Position numbers and translations under genes: made by a program. The notes under the pieces were generated by a model, which was not told the DNA's origin, made no database searches, and saw only the letters and a list, made by a program, of their open reading frames with translations. Shown piece by piece: positions 49,836 through 61,632 of a stretch of 64,000 nt of DNA; positions within the stretch are counted from its first letter, which is position 1; each line of letters begins with the position of its first letter. The DNA is from Conchocele bisecta (Eukaryota > Mollusca > Bivalvia > Lucinida > Thyasiridae): NCBI GenBank assembly GCA_029237695.1, contig CM055266.1, forward strand, positions 112,547,370 through 112,611,369, given 5' to 3'.

Positions 49836-50797
49836 TGTACGTGTATACTGGTACATGTACTGGCAATATTACTTATGTGAACATTTTTAGTTCTCTTTCT
49901 TGGGCACGCTCATGATCTGAGCAATAATTAACGCTGTATGAGAAGAAAAAGGTTTCTCCGTAATCAATCATTTGTATACATGTGCGTTTAATTATACCAT
50001 ACTTTCCGTTTGCCAAACCTTATTTCCGAAAGTATGTATATATTAAAACATATGTGAACTATGCTTGGAGAAGTGCGACCAGTGTAGACCCAGATCAGCC
50101 TGCGCATTTGCGCAGGCTGGTCTGGGTCTACACTGTCGCTATGTCTAGTCTTTGATACACCATCATTATTTTAAGAAGCGGTACACATGTATATCCGGAT
50201 CATGCAATGGATGTGCGCTAGAAAGCCAGGCACTATACTGGTCAGAGGTACCATAACCCCAGGCACAGTGGCTGACTGACATATCTGAACAAATGTGCGG
50301 AATATTTCACAGGTATGCACGCCGTGAAGGATAGTTAATTGAAATTCCACGTCAGTATGCGGGTTACATCGTCCTGCCAATAAATGATTGTGGCAAATAC
50401 CTGGGAAATATAATAAGCTTAAAGGCACTGTGTATGTGTTATCTCCCTTGAGATAGCATAATGTGGCACGCACATTTCTGTGGGGGCAGCCATTGATCGT
50501 GCTACGCATAAACGGCGAGTACGACCAAGAAAATAGTGCCCGTGCCAACTTATCCTATGGCGTTTTGGTCTGTCTTGCTTTGTATGTAAAACTCTACATA
50601 TACTATTCTCTAATTGGGCCGGCTATTGTATTACTGTACTGATTTTTAAAACAAAAATGCACGTTTTTCGTTCAGGGCATGAACAATCAGAGCCGATGAG
50701 TATTTATGCGTACATATTTACGTCATTTACATAAACTATGATTGTATTTAGAAATCAGTATCAGAAATATGGCCATACGACTACGTAGGTAATACCA
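49836..50797. other. Intronic sequence with a family D hairpin
   Basis: 50075-50145 is a hairpin: CAGTGTAGACCCAGATCAGC with CTGCGC faces GCGCAGGCTGGTCTGGGTCT. The remainder has no recognised feature. Confidence 0.45.
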
Positions 50798-51830
50798 TAG
50801 TTGCGGGTACGTATCTCTGCAAATCCTCCCGTACCGTCCATAGCCCAAGCCCCAGCCGATGAATTTTCACTTTACCCTACCCGAGCTGACCCTTAAGGTT
50901 TGATGTTATTTTCATGTAGCTTGATATCTGCCATCAAACAAATATGGACGGTGTATAAAATTTTAGGCCGGCGAAAGTTGTCAAAACGGCCGAAATCCAA
51001 GATGGCCGCCAAAATTTCACAAATATTTCTAAAATCAATCATATGAACATAGGTATTCTTACACTCGAATTTTTGCAAAGTTTTAAACTGGAAACGATGT
51101 ATAATCATGTTCTGCTGAACATAGCATATAAAGTTTCCATCAAAATCATTCAACATGGAGGAAATTCAAAATGGCCGCCGTTATTACATGAAATTCAACA
51201 TTTGCTGATGATTTAGTTATTACTGCAGAAAAATATAAGCGATTGAAAATGAATGGATGCAATTTTCATACAGATTAATATATGTTATACATATATTGGA
51301 GGTTTTGGTATGGCTTAGTCTGAAGAAAACCGTTTGAAATGGAGAAAATCCAATATGGCCGCCAATATCTCTTTTTTTATACAAAATGTTAAGATGTCAA
51401 ACAACACGACACAATTTAGTTATGCCTTTTATTTGTGGAAAATTATTAATTGTAAACATCTATTAATCATATATATTATATGACAATTAACAAAAATATA
51501 ACTACAACTGAATTAAAAATGGCGGAAATCCAAGATGACCGCCGTCATTTAAAACTTTTAGATTTAAAACCTGAACCTACCAAACTATACACGTCTTATG
51601 AAATTTTAAGCTGCCAACAGTGAGTTCATATATTTGTAAGATAATAGTATCAAATTGAATACGGATTGACGAATCCAACATGTCTGAAATTCAAGATGGC
51701 CGCCATTTGTTTCCAAAAAATATTGATATTGGCTCTGAGATTGTATATATTTATATACTAGTTGATAAATATATTTAACCTGGTTAAGATATATAACTGG
51801 ACAAACATTCAATGTGGCCGCCATTATTTA
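50798..51830 (+). repeat. Left TIR and subterminal GATGGCCGCC array
   Basis: TIR proper is about 50798-51030. The motif (ATCCAAGATGGCCGCC or variants) occurs near 50996, 51168, 51350, 51531, 51691 and 51809, at intervals of 118-182 bp in the same orientation. The surrounding sequence is otherwise diverged, so only the motif is kept. It resembles YY1 sites (AAGATGGC core). Confidence 0.7.
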
Positions 51831-52636
51831 ATGACGTTTTATACACTGTAGAATGTACGCTGGCTAGTTAATGCGACGATTTGCTATATACATGTGCAAC
51901 CATAATCCCATATGTTGTATGTACAAGAGCACGTTATGGTCTATCTTCTGGATAATATAACTTCAGCGACCAGTGTATGTACTGACAAGCTTTCTCTATC
52001 TTACAGTCTGATCAGTGCGTTAGCTCTATATTGATCATCGCATCTAGTCATTGCAGCATCTTTGCTCTAGAATATCCATAATTCATAATGAAATGTGTAT
52101 ATTATACTATGCCGTAAGCAATGTTAACCCATGTCAGCAGACTCGTCACTCAGTACAGTGTTTGCACATATTGTGCAAATTGGTAATGTTGCAGGAAAAA
52201 GCGGAGATCCAAACGGAACTTGTAGCGAGTTACTTCCCTTTAATTTTGCTTATGGAGTGCCGGGCCACATAGTGCAGTTTATTGTTTATTGTCTAATTAA
52301 ATGGATACATTCGCGAACAGCATATACATAGGTCAGCAAGAGTGTCCGTGCGGTCTCATCATGGCCTACACTATTTGCAATGTTAAAGACGAACTGTGAA
52401 CAGTGTGACTGTTGTAGGCCATGTTCAGATTGCACGGATGGGCAGACTGCTTTGGGTCTACACTGGTAAGAAATACTATACAATGCATTTATGCAACTAG
52501 CGAGTATGTTTTGGAAATTTTATGAAGAAATTAAAGCTATAATAAATGGACGGGCCGGATCATTATACATATTCTAACGGAACGCAATTCGCTACAAATT
52601 CCCATTTGGGAACTACAAACTGACAATGACAATGCA
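51831..52636. other. Left non-coding part of the 7-kb element
   Basis: AT-rich. 52340-52470 contains family D-type core sequence (GAACAGTGTGACTGTTGTAGG). No gene is seen. Confidence 0.4.
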
Positions 52637-55524
52637 CTACGTAGGCTCAATTTCCATTAATGCATCCATTTCAAATTGTGTCCTGGAACAAGTAGCAGGC
52701 TGGCCGCGGCACAAGCATGAGTTTCCACATTTGATGCCATTTTTGTTACATGAGCAGTTACGGGTGCACATTTTCTTACACCTGCAGAAGGCATCCTTTT
52801 TTAAATCTGCAGGAACTTGGCTTCTTATCGTCAGTACAGGTTTCGTAACTCCGGATGTTGATGTCCACCCGAAGTCGAACGGATTGATGACTGATGGTGT
52901 CGACTGGTCAGCGCGAACCCATGTCGTGGCGTGGTATATCGCCCGCAAGACGTGCTGCTTCAGAGCGTCATCCGTTGGAGGAAGGGATTCGAGTGATTTC
53001 TTGCATCCATAGTAGAGATGACTCCTTAGTGAATCAAGCTTTTCAAATGTCCCACGCGAGTACATTCGAGGTGTGCACAAAGTGACGCAAGCTATGTTGC
53101 ACACTCGGAGTCAATAGCCTTCATGAACGCACGCTTGCCTTTCCCCTATATGTACCCGTTCGCATCACAGCCACTTAACGCGTGTACAAATGGCAACATT
53201 TCTGTCTCAGATTGACCTAACTGACTTGCAACATGGTGAACCGGAACAAAGTAGTCCGTTGTTTGAATGAACAATTCTTGAACACCTAATACTTTCAGGC
53301 GAGAGAACATGTAAAGTCCTATTACAACTATGTCTGTATCTGACGCGCGAATCACGATTCTCGAGCAACCCATTCGTGCGGCCGATTGCGCATGTAGGAA
53401 CACTCTGGTATCGGCCTCTTCGTGTGAGGCGGAGAGCAGATGTTGTTCGTCTTCAGACATAGCACATACTCCTCCCGAATCAATGACAGCCACTCGTAGC
53501 CTATTACTAAAGCCGCCAGACAGACATACTCTTGTGTTAGGTGGCAGGTCCACACCACACTGTAGCCAGATTTCATATAGAAATGCTAGAAGGTTTCCTT
53601 TGCTGGTACAGTTTCTGATAATTTCATCAAACTGCTGCTGTCGCAAAGGGAGCCCTTTAGCTATTTTGTATTCCTTGACATACTCGTTGCGTCGTTTTCT
53701 ACAACCGCTAGCATCTTTTAAGTCTACACGATTACCATGCGAGTCGTCCACGTCATACACGCCAACGTAACGATCAGCAACCAGATGTAACTCCGGACAT
53801 GGATATCGTTTAACTAAGACACGGAATACCCTCTTGGCATATGCTTCACTCTCTTCATTCTCGTTTGGTTTCAGTGTTCGAATAACACCCATCACGTCAA
53901 CAACGATGCCAGATTTATTATTTACATCTGGTTCTTGAAGAGATTCAGGCCATTTCTCGTACCAGGATATTTTCTGGATCAACTTCAGACAGAGACGGTG
54001 GATAACTACGCAGTTCATATGACAGGATAACTACAAGTTCTGTGGTTTCTGATTGATCTCTTTCTCGTTCAATTAACGCTCGTTTCAACACTTGTAATTC
54101 TTCCGTCAGGTAAGTATTTTGCTGCTTCTTCGATTTTACTGGTTTAACTCATTTTTCTAAATCACTGAATGTGTGCAGTTTCACTTTGGTAAGTTTCCCC
54201 GTATCGATGTAACTTTCTACAGCTGCTTTCCCACTTTCTTCAAACAGTAGCAAATCTTTCGTTACGTTTACCGTTGCTTTCAATCCGCTTTCAATATTCA
54301 CAATATCTTTACATTCCTCGTATCTGAACGGATTTATCATATCTGCATTGAACTTGTCGATGATCGCTTCACACTGTGCATGTTCTCTTCTTTCCTGTGC
54401 TCGATTGTCTTCGTGGTGTAAGTGATCTGAGGCATCCATCTTCAACATGGTCTTCAGGGCAGATGTCGTAGATGCCGAGAATGGTAGTGTCACAAACCAT
54501 TTTTTCTGTGTCTTCTCTTTCAGCGTTATTCCCTTCAACCCAGCTTGACCACTGCGATCCTTTGCGTCGCAGTTCTGCGAGCATTCCAATGCCATGTCCG
54601 TCCATATTGAGTTAAACTTTCTAGATGACCTTTTCACTGTGAAATTACCATTCTGAAATTCTTGTTCTACTTCCGGTGCTTGTGTTGGTAGGTTTCTCAT
54701 TTCTTCTAGGTACGAGACAAGTACCTTTGTGTACTTAAGATGATCTGCGGCGGCTATAACTTTGGTCATATTTGATGTTGCGGACAGATGGTCAGACCAT
54801 ATAGCCTCACGTTCAGCGTGTATGAACAGTAGAAGTGTTTCCATCATAGCCAAGTACTTCAGCCAGAATTGGTGTAGATTGAATTCGGACCGGGATTCAT
54901 TGAACGCATCCATCAGTGGCCTGGCCTGTGCCAGAAAGTGTTTCATTTGAGGAATTGTAGCAGTGGCATTAAGTGTGTCGCCACTGAGGACATCAACTTG
55001 CTCGCTCACGCTTTCATTGAATTCAGCGAAGCAGTTCACTTGCATATCTTTCTGTAGACAAAAATCTTCGAATGCACACCACCACATGTGCAGTGATTCG
55101 TAAGCACACATGTGTGCATTGATAGACTGATAATACCCTTTCCGGATAGTATTTTGTTGGCCGTTCCTTCATGTACAATTCCACTAGTTACTAGCATGTC
55201 TTTCAATCCAGACCCTGCCATGATTTTACCGATTGCCCCTAGGTAATTCATCAACAGATGGAAGCCGCCGAGACGTAGTATTAACTGTGGGAAATCGCCA
55301 GGGTTGTTTTTGCGCAATGTGTAACTTATTTCATAGACAGCCTAGTCCTGAGTAACAATTGTGTGCTTCATACCTAGTTTCTCACTTGCTCTGATACATA
55401 TTTGTAATGCCTCCTTTACAACATCGGGATTGACGAATCCCCGCGCTGTTTGCACTTGATGCTGGTTCATATGGCTTTGAAAAATACAAGTAAATATGCC
55501 ATTATTATTTGGCAATGTACCCAT
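52637..55524 (-). pseudogene. PIN/XPG-like and CXC-domain repetitive gene, decayed
   Basis: Read on the minus strand. 55524-55036 has GGFHLLMNYLGAIGKIM, a motif I recall from a large multicopy invertebrate family. 55111-54149 is a helical middle region. 54018-53146 has VVDVMGVIRTL, SHEEADTRVFLHAQ, RASDTDIVVIGLYMF and VHALSGCDANGYI, the spacing of acidic residues expected of a PIN/FEN1-XPG-type nuclease fold. 53104-52637 ends with a cysteine domain (CRCKKMCTRNCSCNKNG, then CGNSCLCRG) like the CXC motif of tesmin/TSO1. Changes of frame or stops fall near 55330, 55080-55110, 54149, 53980-54020 and 53105-53146. No introns are evident. The gene fills the centre of the 7-kb element and is probably its own cargo or core gene. 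Biochemical function is unproven. Confidence 0.75.
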
Positions 55525-56780
55525 AATAATGTATGCCGTTATTCAGTTATATGAAGCTATATTAAATATGCGATAACTCAACCAAATGCATGAGTTCAAA
55601 TTGCAAAAGCAAAAGACCACCAACATGCCATCCGCTCTAACGGACGTACGTACGGACGGACGGGTGGATGGATAGACAGATGGACGTACAGATACACGTA
55701 CATATATTATTAAAGACGCACATATATTATAGTGGGAGTTGCTAATGTAATAAATGTGCACATCTGGACAACTTTTCCAAATTTAGCACAAATGTCCTTC
55801 ATAACATGGCCCGTGGTATACGTGGGTGGGTGTGGTATTTGTTGTGGGGGTCCATATAAAACTAAGACAACATGTTAGAAAAAAAATTGGCGAGGGGAGG
55901 TGGACATATATGTGTTTTAGACATTTATTCCAGAAACTTCAGAGATGGGCCATGTATGTGGTATGGTCCGTGGAGGACGGGTGGGTGAGTTGGGTTTGTG
56001 GCATATTTAATTTTGCTATTTATTCCAGCAATATTGCGAATGTGACATATATGGGTATGAGAGGATTGTGTGAACAGTCACTTTAATGAAAACTGTGATT
56101 ACTATTACAATTTAATTACCATTTAACTTACCAATAAGAACGAAAAAGTCTAGCAGACTACGTATGTTGTTGTTGTTATTGTTACTGCTGTTGTTGTTGT
56201 AAGTAAAACTCCAGCCGCTGACCTTTTGCCTCTGTCTCTCTGTTCGCCTCATTAATCCGTACAAAACTACCACAGGAAGGAGAATACTCAAACTATAACG
56301 ATTTGCAGCAACATACTAATAATTTATATTGAACTTCAGCTAAGCATGTCGAGTTATTTTTGAAAACATCTTTGAAATTCTGGATCAAAAATAGAGCATA
56401 TTGTGAGAATCAGAAGCATGCTAATTAAATATAAAAAGTCCCTAATTTCGGTTTGGTTAACGGTTGCCTTGACAACGAGTAGCCATGACTATAACTGTTC
56501 AACACATAATATGGTTTCTTATAGTGATTACTTTCATTTTGTGAAGTTTCATGAATATATCTCAAATGATAACAATTTAACCAGATGTTTCCAAATAATA
56601 ATGTAATAATTTAATGCATGTATAAAAAGTGGGTGGGTAATGTTTTTTCATTGACCTTGACTTCTAGAACTTCTAGAACGTGACCTTGACACTGAAACGG
56701 GTTCAGGCATGTGCCAAAATACTCAGTGACATTGAAAACCATAGAATCGATACCAAGTTTATGCACATTGGTGCACTGAA
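55525..56780. other. Right non-coding part of the 7-kb element
   Basis: 55620-55690 is a simple GGACGGACG/GGATGGATAGA tract. 56165-56205 is a TTGTTGTTGTT-rich tract. No gene is seen upstream of the PIN/CXC gene, so its 5' end or promoter is not identified. Confidence 0.4.
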
Positions 56781-57796
56781 TGCGTAAATATACCGATGAA
56801 GGTTTTGTTGGCTGCCATCTTGGATTTGTGCTAAAAAATGGCAGTAAATGTAAAAATTCAAATTGCGTTCATCAAAATTCGTGAACAGTACCACCTAAAG
56901 ATCATTTGGGCCAAATCTCTATTAACCTGGTCATGACACAGGTCAAGCAAACATGCTATAAGATGCTAATATAATTACGTTGTTTTCGGTTTTCTGTGTA
57001 TTTCCTATGTAACACCATTATGGCGGCAATATTGGATTTCCGCCATTTTGGCTCCTTTTAAGCTACCGAAACCTTCTATATTTAGGCAGAGTATGATGAC
57101 GTGTACGAAGATACGTAAATACGGAACCCAATAAGTCACGACCCAATGTAAACGTGTTCTATATAATACACAATATTAGAATATGTAGAAAATTGGAATA
57201 TTATGGCGGCCATCTTGTATTTCCGCCATATTGAATCATTTGAACATGTTAATTTTATACATGAATACTAATGATATATATATTAATCTTTTCAAAGCAT
57301 AAAATCAGCGAAAATGCATATACACTGACGATTGCTGTAATTATGCTGATTGTTATAAAAAATCACAAATATTGGCGGCCATCTTGGATTTCCGCCATTT
57401 TGGACACTTTCGCCGGGCTAAAATTTTATACACCGTCCCGATTCATTGACGGCAACCAATAAGCTAGAGTAAAATGACATCAAACCTTAAGGGGCAAATC
57501 GGGTAGGGTAAACCTTTTTTTAGGCTTTTGATCAAGGGGGGCTTAGGCTACCATGGCTACACTATCACCTGCGTTAATCTTGCCAGTATTTGTCAATATC
57601 AAAATACTTGAATATTGTACTTGGAATCAAGCAGATTGATTGTCTGAGCCTGAGCAGTGCAACAGCTCAGGCTCAGACAATCAAATTGCTTGATTGCGAG
57701 TAGGCATTGTCAACTGTGATAACCAATGTATGATTAACGCAGACGGTTGTGTACGGACGGTGCGGAAGGATTTGCAGAGTTACGTGCCCGTAACTA
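56781..57796 (-). repeat. Right TIR and subterminal motif array, with nested MITE
   Basis: GGCNGCCATCTTGGATTT-type motifs (the inverse of the left array) occur near 56811, 57021, 57204 and 57374, several followed by CCGCCATTTTGG. TIR homology resumes from about 57390 to 57535 and from 57747 to 57796. It is interrupted by the family G element at 57569-57742. Confidence 0.7.
57569..57742. repeat. Foldback, family G copy nested in the right TIR
   Basis: CTGCGTTAATC and GATTAACGCAG are perfect inverted ends. The centre pairs GATTGTCTGAGCCTGAGC with GCTCAGGCTCAGACAATC. It splits the TIR of the 7-kb element, so it inserted later. Confidence 0.75.
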
Positions 57797-58150
57797 CTGT
57801 CTGTTCCACGTTTTGCTGCCGACGAACCTTTGGCCATTAAACACATTAAATCTTAAATATATATAAATGTAAGTAGTTTTTCATCAATAACAAAAAATAA
57901 CCCTCCTCAAAAAATATTATTTGAAGAAAGTCCATCAAATATTGAGTTTATTGCGACAAAACGAGTTTCGCTATAAAACCAATATTTTATGGAATTTCAT
58001 CAAAACAATTTTGGGGAGCGGGGATTTTTTGTTATTGGTGAAAAAGTACTTACATTTAAATATTTTTTAGATTTAATGTATTTAATAGCCAAAATATCGT
58101 CGGCAGAAAAACGTGGAACATATAGTAATACTATCCTAGCCGAGTTGATC
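57797..58150. other. Intronic sequence with an imperfect foldback
   Basis: 57845-58095 pairs AATGTAAGTAGTTTTTCATC with GGTGAAAAAGTACTTACATT, and TATTGAGTTTATTGCG with later AT-rich sequence. CCAACGTTTTTC-like ends (CCACGTTTTGCTGCCGACG facing CGTCGGCAGAAAAACGTGG) bound it at 57806-58119. Confidence 0.55.
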
Positions 58151-58210
58151 TAGTAACATAAGGTCGTAAGTGCTATGCTAAAGCATAGCACTTACGACCT
58201 TATTTTACTA
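58151..58210. repeat. Perfect hairpin, family M copy 1
   Basis: TAGTAACATAAGGTCGTAAG with TGCTATGC faces its inverse around TAAA. Copy 2, longer, is at 63337-63426. Confidence 0.8.
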
Positions 58211-58809
58211 TTCGTGGAGAAACGTAACATACGGAATGTCAATTCTTAGTACAAACGTACCAGCACCTGCTACCAACAGGGAGTTAATATTGTAATACCT
58301 GGATACCATGGTGGATACTATGGTGGCCCGTTATGGACTCCGTGAAGATGTCTATGGGGATTTAACATGGGGAAATGTATGGGAAATAAATAATTGTATA
58401 CTTGTTCTAAAACTCACGAGCGCCCGCTATACAGATATAATCATTTAGTAATATGTATTTTACTGATAGTGACGCGCGGTGGTATCAGACTATTTTCATA
58501 TGCAAATGAGGCATGCTATTTTTTAATTATTTATACTAATTAAATGCGTCACCAGAAATATCACCTTGGACATTTACATCAGATATAACATGTATAATAA
58601 TGCCAATCAATACGTGGGGTAATGGTGAATGAGTGTTCATTTTGCCAGAAATTGTCTCAGGTGATGTCTCTGATATAAAGAACATGTTGTGCCTACTCAG
58701 TGGGCATGTACCTTTAAGACAGGACCTACTCCACGTAGAGACGAAAGTTGAATGAAACCATTAATTTACGTTCTTCATTTCGTTGTTATACCGCGGAGAC
58801 ACGATACTT
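58211..58809. other. Intronic sequence, family N fragment only
   Basis: GTGAAGATGTCTATGGGGAT followed by TTAACATGGGGAAATG at 58340-58376 is a family N piece. Nothing else is recognised. Confidence 0.35.
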
Positions 58810-59012
58810 GTGACTGTGACTGGAGAAATTGGGCTTATGGGTTTTGCGACACAGTCTTATCAGGCTCTGCACTGTTCGCATTTTATGAAACATCCGTCGT
58901 ACTTCTACAGTGGCAAGCAAGATCGATCGGTATCAGGGCACATGGATGTGCTATTTGATCAGGAGCTACACTGGTAAAGAATCATATAAGCCCCATTTCT
59001 GCAGTCACAGTC
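58810..59012. repeat. Dispersed foldback repeat, family D copy
   Basis: GTGACTGTGACTGGAGAAAT and CCATTTCTGCAGTCACAGTC ends. The core is partly deleted. Confidence 0.7.
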
Positions 59013-59242
59013 ACACGGCATTTAGGCGTTGTGGAAACTAAGAGACGATGTGTCGCTAATGACCCACCATAGGATACCTGTTTGTCAGTTCCACTACACG
59101 CAGATTCCGCTGCTGAAGATCGGCGGACAGATAGGAAAGATAAACACTCTATATACTGGCCCATTGCCCGTAAACGCCAACATATGGCATGTGTGACCTG
59201 TATTTTAGATACCAATCCTTCCGCTCGCTCAACACAAAATGT

Positions 59243-59322
59243 TAGTTACGAACGGTAACTCTTGCAATCTACTCCCGTACCGTCGTACGGGAGTGGATTG
59301 CAACAGTTACCGTTCGCAACTA
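59243..59322. repeat. Small foldback with TAGTTACG/CGCAACTA ends (third copy)
   Basis: The arms TAGTTACGAACGGTAACTC and the inverse of TAGTTGCGAACGGTAACTG flank ACTCCCGTACCGTCGTACGG. The 9-bp flanks ACAAAATGT and ACAAAATAT differ at one base, supporting a target duplication. Confidence 0.78.
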
Positions 59323-59610
59323 ACAAAATATCACCATTATATTAATTTACTTTTGATACAATATCACATTTAAGAATAAAATTATGAATTTATGGCGAGT
59401 AAGATATAGTTCTTCGTTTGTTTTGTGTTGGAGTCTTGTGTAATACACACTATAGTTAAAGCGGCCACAACCAGCATCGCATCGCGTAGGTTTTGACATA
59501 CAGTTTCTCACATATAGGTACATTTGGAAACTATTGTGGTTTCAGGAGGATAATACATCGTCAAAGAACTATATGCTGTAAATAAGCTGCATACGTTTAG
59601 CTACGGTCCT
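59323..59610. other. Intronic sequence, nothing recognised
   Basis: AT-rich and without structure. Confidence 0.3.
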
Positions 59611-59848
59611 GTGGGCCGTTTAACTTCGTACGACTAAAATGTTCGTAAGTGCAAAATTATGATAGTCTGTACATTTCACATTAACAATGATTTCGTGTAA
59701 ACAATTATTGGATTTACATTTATTGAGCATAGGCTGCAGCCTATGTTCAATAAATGTAAATCCATGAATTGACATTTCCAGACGATCCTAAATTTGCACT
59801 TATGAACATTTTAGATTTTAGTCGTACGAAGTTTAGTGAAACGGCTCC
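59611..59848. repeat. Foldback, family B copy 4
   Basis: GTGGGCCGTTTAACTTCGTAC to CGTACGAAGTTTAGTGAAAC, with the centre ATAGGCTGCAGCCTAT. A short duplication TTTTAGATTTTAGTCG is near the right end. Confidence 0.75.
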
Positions 59849-60495
59849 AGGTGTCGGTGCAAATCACAACTGTGCAATGAACCCAATGCGTAGACTGGGT
59901 TACACGCGGGATGATTTAATATGATATTTATTAAACGAGTTTACCGATTTCAAAAGCCATGGGGCTATGCATATTTTCTTATACAATCAGTCACTAATTA
60001 AATCACTACACATGTTAGATTCTGTTTATTGCATAAGCACAGCACATTTATTGAAGCTGTACTGATACACCTACTCTGTTTCTGTACCGGTCCCATTTGA
60101 CTACATGTATATGTATTACAATAATGTAAAGTGTGATTTGTAATACATAGAGGATCTTACATGAATGATGACTTAATTTATATGAATTTTATTAAACTAG
60201 TTTACTGAATTCACGAAGCATCGTTTCTTATCAAATCAGTCAGCACGTTTAATAAATTATCATATTAAAGGAAGACAGATGTTAAATTATGTGTATTGCT
60301 TAAGCACATAATCATATATTGAAGTTGTACTGATCACAAAACGTGTTTCTGTAGCAAGCACATTTACATATTTCTTACACTAGGTGCAGTATTACTTTAA
60401 TACATTGTGTTATAACACTGGCAGCGGCACCAATTGTATGCAATAACTGGTGCTGCTACACATAAAAGTCCATACACGTATTTATCTGATTCCAG
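59849..60495. other. Intronic sequence with internal duplication
   Basis: A segment of about 110 bp (TTAAACGAGTTTACCGATTT, then TGTTAGATTCTGTTTATTGC ATAAGCAC) at about 59915-60070 is repeated in diverged form at 60165-60320. No gene is seen before the exon at 60496. Confidence 0.45.
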
Positions 60496-60558
60496 GTTGT
60501 CGACCTGAGGACCCAAATGCGGGCCAGGGGGGATGGTGGCGAACAAGGGGAGAGAAAG
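60496..60558 (+). CDS. MTCL: MTCL/SOGA-family protein, third visible coding exon (21 aa)
   Basis: A 63-bp exon between the acceptor GATTCCAG (ending 60495) and the donor AAG|GTAAGA at 60559. Both boundaries are phase 0, like exons 1 and 2. The peptide VVDLRTQMRARGDGGEQGER is GC-rich against an AT-rich intron and follows naturally on EVDKLRDQ at the end of exon 2. The preceding intron is 13.8 kb because of inserted repeats and the 7-kb element. Alternative or cassette use cannot be judged from sequence. Later exons are beyond the window. Confidence 0.72.
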
Positions 60559-60597
60559 GTAAGATACCACACATTGTCGTGTCTGTTACTGCTCTAT

Positions 60598-61262
60598 AGT
60601 CTGTTTCACGAAAGCTGCCCAAATTTTACGGCCATATAAACAATTCAAAAACAATATTTGTTTCGATAATATTAAATTAAAGGAAAATTTAAGAATGAGC
60701 CTTCTTTTTATTTCGTGAAATTTGGTCAAATATTGATTTTATTGCGAAAATGAAATTTCCCCATGTTAAATCCCCATAGACATCCTCACAGAGTGAAGAT
60801 GTCTATGGGGATTTAACATGGTCAAATATTGATTTTATTACGAAAAATTGATTTGTCTAAGGGAATTTAACATGGGGGAAAAAGGTAGAGGAGTTGTGGG
60901 AGGAGTAAAAAAACGAAAAAATTTGGAAATTGACTCCGAAACCTAGCTAGATAGCTTGGAAATGATCTAACTAAGAAAAAAAAAGTTTAATTTTAAAAAA
61001 AAATCCGGTATTTCTGAAATTCTAAAATATTTCCCCATGTTAAATCCCCATAGACATCTTCACTCCGTGAAGATGTCTATGGGGATTTAACATGGGGAAA
61101 TTTTGTTTTCGCAATAAAATCAATATTTGACCAAATTTCACGGAATAAAAAGAAGGCTCATTCTTACATTTTCCTTTAATTTAATATTATCGAAAGAAAT
61201 ATTGTTTTTGAATTGTTTATATGGCCGAAAAATTTGGGCAGCTTTCGTGAAACAGACTATAG
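60598..61262. repeat. Inverted-repeat element, family N copy 2
   Basis: Ends TAGTCTGTTTCACGAAAGCT and AGCTTTCGTGAAACAGACTA are perfect inverses, and arms run more than 150 bp. Two inner hairpins of GTGAAGATGTCTATGGGGAT with CCCCATGTTAAATCCCC lie at about 60760-60825 and 61030-61100. The inner hairpin copy suggests self-insertion or duplication. Confidence 0.78.
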
Positions 61263-61375
61263 TTCATTCTTAGTTTATCACAGCGTTGCTTGGTACATAC
61301 GCTATAACCAAGTACAGGCCGGATATAATAACAGTGGTGTGAGAATTAGGCGATTCTTTTCGCTATTTTCCCTAT

Positions 61376-61465
61376 TTCAGTTCGAAAGTATATTTCGTTA
61401 CCACTCATATGAACCGTCTCGACGAGACGGTTCAAATGAGTGGTAGCAACATATACTTTTACGTA
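61376..61465. repeat. Foldback, family L copy 2
   Basis: GAAAGTATATTTCGTTACCA CTCATATGAACCGTCTCG faces CGAGACGGTTCAAATGAGTG. Confidence 0.7.
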
Positions 61466-61632
61466 GAAATATACAAAAAATCAGATTTGTTCTCAATAAA
61501 TATGTGTGTTTTACGTGACCATTTCTCTATCATACACCAACTACGAAAGTTAGCCGGTGACACCATGGGATACAGTTGAATGAAACTCATTATACAACCA
61601 TTTCAACACGTGGATGATGCAATACACATCCG

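Larger units (their letters stand above)
50798..57796. mobile_element. 7.0-kb element with long TIRs and one internal gene, MULE-like candidate
   Basis: The outer ends TAGTTGCGGG...CGTAACTA are inverted. Inverted homology continues inward for at least 230 bp: CTCTGCAAATCCTCCCGTACC, TTTACCCTACCCGA, CCTTAAGGTTTGATGT and GGTGTATAAAATTTTAGGC, each found inverted between 57380 and 57780. The same terminal words occur in the small foldbacks at 1077, 2505 and 59243, which have 9-bp-type flanking duplications. Subterminal regions carry arrays of GATGGCCGCC. The centre holds a decayed PIN-plus-CXC gene. Flanks of this copy show no clear duplication. It lies in an intron of the MTCL-like gene. Assignment to Mutator-like elements is inference from long TIRs and the 9-bp duplication of its small relatives. 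No transposase is recognised. Confidence 0.72.

Noticed and set aside
50798..57796. Helitron or retroelement explanation for the 7-kb element
   Set aside because: Inverted (not direct) ends exclude an LTR element. No Rep/helicase or reverse transcriptase is seen and there is no CTRR hairpin end.
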